A DNA stretch of 30,425 bases, taken from Parvularcula sp963922235 (GTDB taxonomy: Bacteria > Pseudomonadota > Alphaproteobacteria > Caulobacterales > Parvularculaceae). The notes beneath the pieces were generated by a model. It was given only the letters and a program-made list of their open reading frames with translations. It was not told where the DNA came from and made no database searches. Positions 28,043 through 30,425 of this stretch are shown in pieces. The stretch covers positions 1 to 30,425 of the forward strand of contig CAWUIJ010000021.1 of NCBI GenBank assembly GCA_963922235.1, given 5' to 3'. How positions within the stretch are numbered: the stretch's first letter is position 1; each line of letters starts with the position of its first letter. The position numbers and the translations under genes are program-made.

Positions 28043-30425
28043 ATGCGCTTTGAACGCCTCCGCCTTTGCGGCTTTAAGTCTTTCGTTGAACCGGTCGATG
28101 TCGAGATCAAACCGGGGCTTACCGGCGTTGTCGGTCCCAATGGCTGCGGAAAATCGAACCTCGTTGAGGGCCTTCGCTGGTTGATGGGCGCGAACAGCGC
28201 AAAAGCCATGCGCGCATCGGGCATGGATGAAGTCATCTTTGCCGGCACATCAGGTGGGCGTCCTGCGCGCAGCTGGGCTGAGGTCACGCTGGAGATCGAT
28301 AATGCGGAGCGCCGCGCGCCCGCCGCTTTCAATGACTCCGACACTCTGACTGTCACCCGGCGGGTCATGCGGCGGGCAGATGGCTCAATCTCGGCCTACT
28401 CAATTAATGGCAAAGAGGTCCGTGCACGGGATGTGCAAATGCTGTTTGCCGACGCCTCGACCGGCGCAACATCCCCTTCTCTCGTTCGCCAAGGTCAGAT
28501 TGCTGAGCTGATTGCTGCGAAGCCGACGGATCGCCGCCGGTTCTTGGAAGAAGCCGCAGGCGTCACCGGCCTTTCCGCCCGACGCCACGAAGCCCAACTT
28601 CGCCTCAAAGCGGCAGCGGATAATCTTGAGCGCCTCGATGATGTGATCGGCGAGCTTGATCTGCAGAGTGATCAATTGGCGCGCCAGGCCCGCAAGGCCA
28701 CCCGCTACAAAGAAATCAGTGACGAGATCAAAGAGGTGGATACCGCGCTCACGGCCAGCAGGGTGCGTGACGCGTTCACTGCTCATGAGACCCTCAAACG
28801 CCGGATGGACGAGCAAGCCCTGGTCGTCGCAGAGACGACGGAAGCCGCCGCGAAAGCTGACCGCGAAGCCTCCGCCCTGGCCGAGCGGTTGGAAACTGCG
28901 CGCACGACCGAGCGCGACGCAGCCCAGGCCATGGCTACGGCAGAAGCCGACCTCAAGAGTTATGAAAGCGCCGCTGCGCTAAGGCGTGAAGCGGCCGAGG
29001 AGCGAAAACGCACGCTTGAGCGATGCGTGACGGACGAGGCCCGCGAGACCAGTTTACTGAACGAAGCGGATGAAGCGATTGCCACCGCAAAGGCTCGGAT
29101 CACGCAACTCGAAGACGAAATCGCGGCGGAAACATCGAAACGCTCAGAGCTCGAACAAAGAGCCCTAGAAGCCGACACGGCACTCACAGAGGCCGAGAAG
29201 GTGTTCGAGCAGCGGCAGCAGGAGCTCGCCGAAGCCGAAGCCGAGGCACGTTCCGCCCAGCGCGCCAAGGCCGACGCGGAGAAACAGCTGCAATCCCTCC
29301 GTGAAGAGAAAGAACGCCTTGAAGCGAAATCGGCAGCGCTCCCATCAATCAGCGAAACCGATCTGGCTGAAGCCCAAGAGGTGGCAGAACAGGCGGGTGA
29401 TGCCCTGAAATCAGCTGAAGACACTCTTCACACCCACAAAGCCGATGCGGAAACTCAGCGCGAGACCATGCGGGTTGCGCAGGACACGCAGCGGGAAGCG
29501 AAAGAGCGCCTGTCTCTCTTGGACAAGGAAGCAGCCGTTCTACGGCCTTTGGTTCCCGAAGCCCGCGAAGGCGAATCCGAAGGAACCCTTCTCAGTACGC
29601 TGAGGGCTCCTGAGAATTTACAAAAGGCGCTGGCTTCGGCGCTTGGCGCGGGCCTCCATGCTGCCCTCGGTGATGAGGGCGATCGCAGTTGGACCGATTT
29701 GGGCGCCTCACCCATTGCACTGCCACCTCTTCCCGAAGGTGCTGAGCCGCTCTCTTCAATGATTTATGCGCCGCCGTCCCTGACCCGGCGCCTCGCATCG
29801 ATCGGCGTGATCGATGGCGCACCTGGTGATGATCAGCTTGCTGATCTTCATTCTGGCCAAATGCTGGTCAATCAGCAGGGCCAGGTCTGGCGCTGGGACG
29901 GCTTCCGCAGCACCGGTGAAGCCGACGCGCATCTCCAGGAGCTACTATCGGCGGCCTCACGGTTGAGTGAGCTGGACACAGAACGTTCGGAAGCCACCAG
30001 TGCTGCAGCGCGCGCCACGCTTGTGGTGGAGACGAGCCGTGCGTCACTCGAAATCGCTGAGGACATTCTGAAAGGCGCCGAGGACGAGGTCGCAAAGGCC
30101 AAGTCCGCGCACGACGAAGCCGCGGCCATCCTCGATAAACTCACCCGCGAAGCCGAAACAACAAAACTGCGGCGGGAAAGCATCGACGAACAACTCCTCG
30201 CTAACACTGACGCATTGGCGCAAGCAGAAGAACGCGTCACCAGCCTGCCCCAGGCAGAAGAAGTCAGCCAGCAAAGGCGGCAGGATTTAGAACTGGCACG
30301 GAGCGCTCGGGATGAGGCCCGGCGCCAGTCCGGAAGGGCACGCGGCCAAGCCGCCGATCACAGGCGCGCGTCGGCCGAGCGGCGGGATGTCTTAAGACAA
30401 AGCAACACGTCCATTAAAGCTTGGA
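28043..30425 (+). CDS. smc: Chromosome segregation protein SMC, 5' part (runs off the window)
   Basis: About 794 codons are open from the ATG at 28043 to the window edge. The N-terminal ATPase head starts MRFERLRLCGFKSFVEPV and has Walker A GPNGCGKS (residues 31-38), and then the Q-loop region with LVRQGQIAELI and EEAAGVTGLSARRHEAQ. Residues about 170-500 are a long, Glu/Ala/Arg-rich coiled coil. About residues 510-640 form the hinge region of the short alphaproteobacterial kind, with PPLPEGAEPLSS, GQMLVNQQGQVWRWDGF. The returning coil follows. The C-terminal head with Walker B must lie beyond the window. SMC compacts and aligns the chromosome arms. Only a weak GGGAC precedes the ATG. Confidence 0.95.
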   Translation, partial: MRFERLRLCGFKSFVEPVDVEIKPGLTGVVGPNGCGKSNLVEGLRWLMGANSAKAMRASGMDEVIFAGTSGGRPARSWAEVTLEIDNAERRAPAAFNDSDTLTVTRRVMRRADGSISAYSINGKEVRARDVQMLFADASTGATSPSLVRQGQIAELIAAKPTDRRRFLEEAAGVTGLSARRHEAQLRLKAAADNLERLDDVIGELDLQSDQLARQARKATRYKEISDEIKEVDTALTASRVRDAFTAHETLKRRMDEQALVVAETTEAAAKADREASALAERLETARTTERDAAQAMATAEADLKSYESAAALRREAAEERKRTLERCVTDEARETSLLNEADEAIATAKARITQLEDEIAAETSKRSELEQRALEADTALTEAEKVFEQRQQELAEAEAEARSAQRAKADAEKQLQSLREEKERLEAKSAALPSISETDLAEAQEVAEQAGDALKSAEDTLHTHKADAETQRETMRVAQDTQREAKERLSLLDKEAAVLRPLVPEAREGESEGTLLSTLRAPENLQKALASALGAGLHAALGDEGDRSWTDLGASPIALPPLPEGAEPLSSMIYAPPSLTRRLASIGVIDGAPGDDQLADLHSGQMLVNQQGQVWRWDGFRSTGEADAHLQELLSAASRLSELDTERSEATSAAARATLVVETSRASLEIAEDILKGAEDEVAKAKSAHDEAAAILDKLTREAETTKLRRESIDEQLLANTDALAQAEERVTSLPQAEEVSQQRRQDLELARSARDEARRQSGRARGQAADHRRASAERRDVLRQSNTSIKAW

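Noticed and set aside
1..30425. CRISPR arrays, insertion sequences, prophage or secretion-system genes
   Set aside because: No regularly spaced direct repeats, transposase, integrase, capsid or Cas-like proteins were found on either strand.

Overview
The window is chromosomal DNA from an alphaproteobacterium, probably one with a Caulobacter-type cell cycle (Caulobacterales, Hyphomonadaceae or Parvularculaceae-like; the exact group is inferred). The evidence is the CcrM adenine methyltransferase next to rnhB, a TrcR/DUF1013 protein, an NDUFA12-type complex I subunit, a pyruvate dehydrogenase E1 beta with its own lipoyl domain, and the block mutY-dciA-dsbA-smc. The DNA is GC-rich and densely coded, with many long antisense shadow ORFs. 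I see no phage, transposon, integron or CRISPR sequence.

Region 1 (1-8261) starts with the 3' end of a DUF6356-type gene on the + strand. It then holds a long minus-strand run. Read in the direction of transcription this is: cytosolic-carboxypeptidase-like M14 peptidase, HI0933/BaiN-type flavoprotein, DECR2-like SDR, classical SDR, PDH E1 beta (pdhB), two DUF805 membrane proteins, PDH E2 (pdhC), and an 81-residue two-helix membrane protein. From pdhB onward the genes are almost fused (27 bp gap, ATGA overlap, 4 bp gap, ATGA overlap). So three small membrane proteins are built into the PDH transcription unit, while the E1 alpha gene is absent from it.

Region 2 (8262-11285) has aat (N-end rule aminoacyl transferase), whose 3' end overlaps a convergent DUF2155 gene, then an NDUFA12 homologue, an I78-type inhibitor lipoprotein and a divergent RhlG-like SDR.

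Region 3 (11286-15889) has a small lipoprotein, a tRNA-Lys(TTT) with encoded CCA and a terminator, a 919-residue MscS-family channel with a periplasmic coiled coil, and a MipA/OmpV outer-membrane protein.

Region 4 (15890-20306) holds tgt and queA of the queuosine pathway. They are separated by a NylB/beta-lactamase-like serine hydrolase and an NTF2-like lipoprotein. The Tgt zinc site has Ser in place of two of the three expected Cys. A small membrane protein lies upstream of queA.

Region 5 (20307-30425) is mostly + strand and rich in chromosome and cell-cycle functions: trcR, a MATE exporter, a PA0069-type radical SAM protein, rnhB, ccrM (with two GANTC sites in its own leader), mutY (minus), dciA, dsbA and the first two thirds of smc, which runs off the window. 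GANTC sites and TTAA-containing half-sites upstream of ccrM and smc suggest methylation-linked or CtrA/GcrA-linked control; this is inference. No gene-free stretch exceeds 300 bp; the longest is the 273 bp between the MscS gene and the MipA gene.
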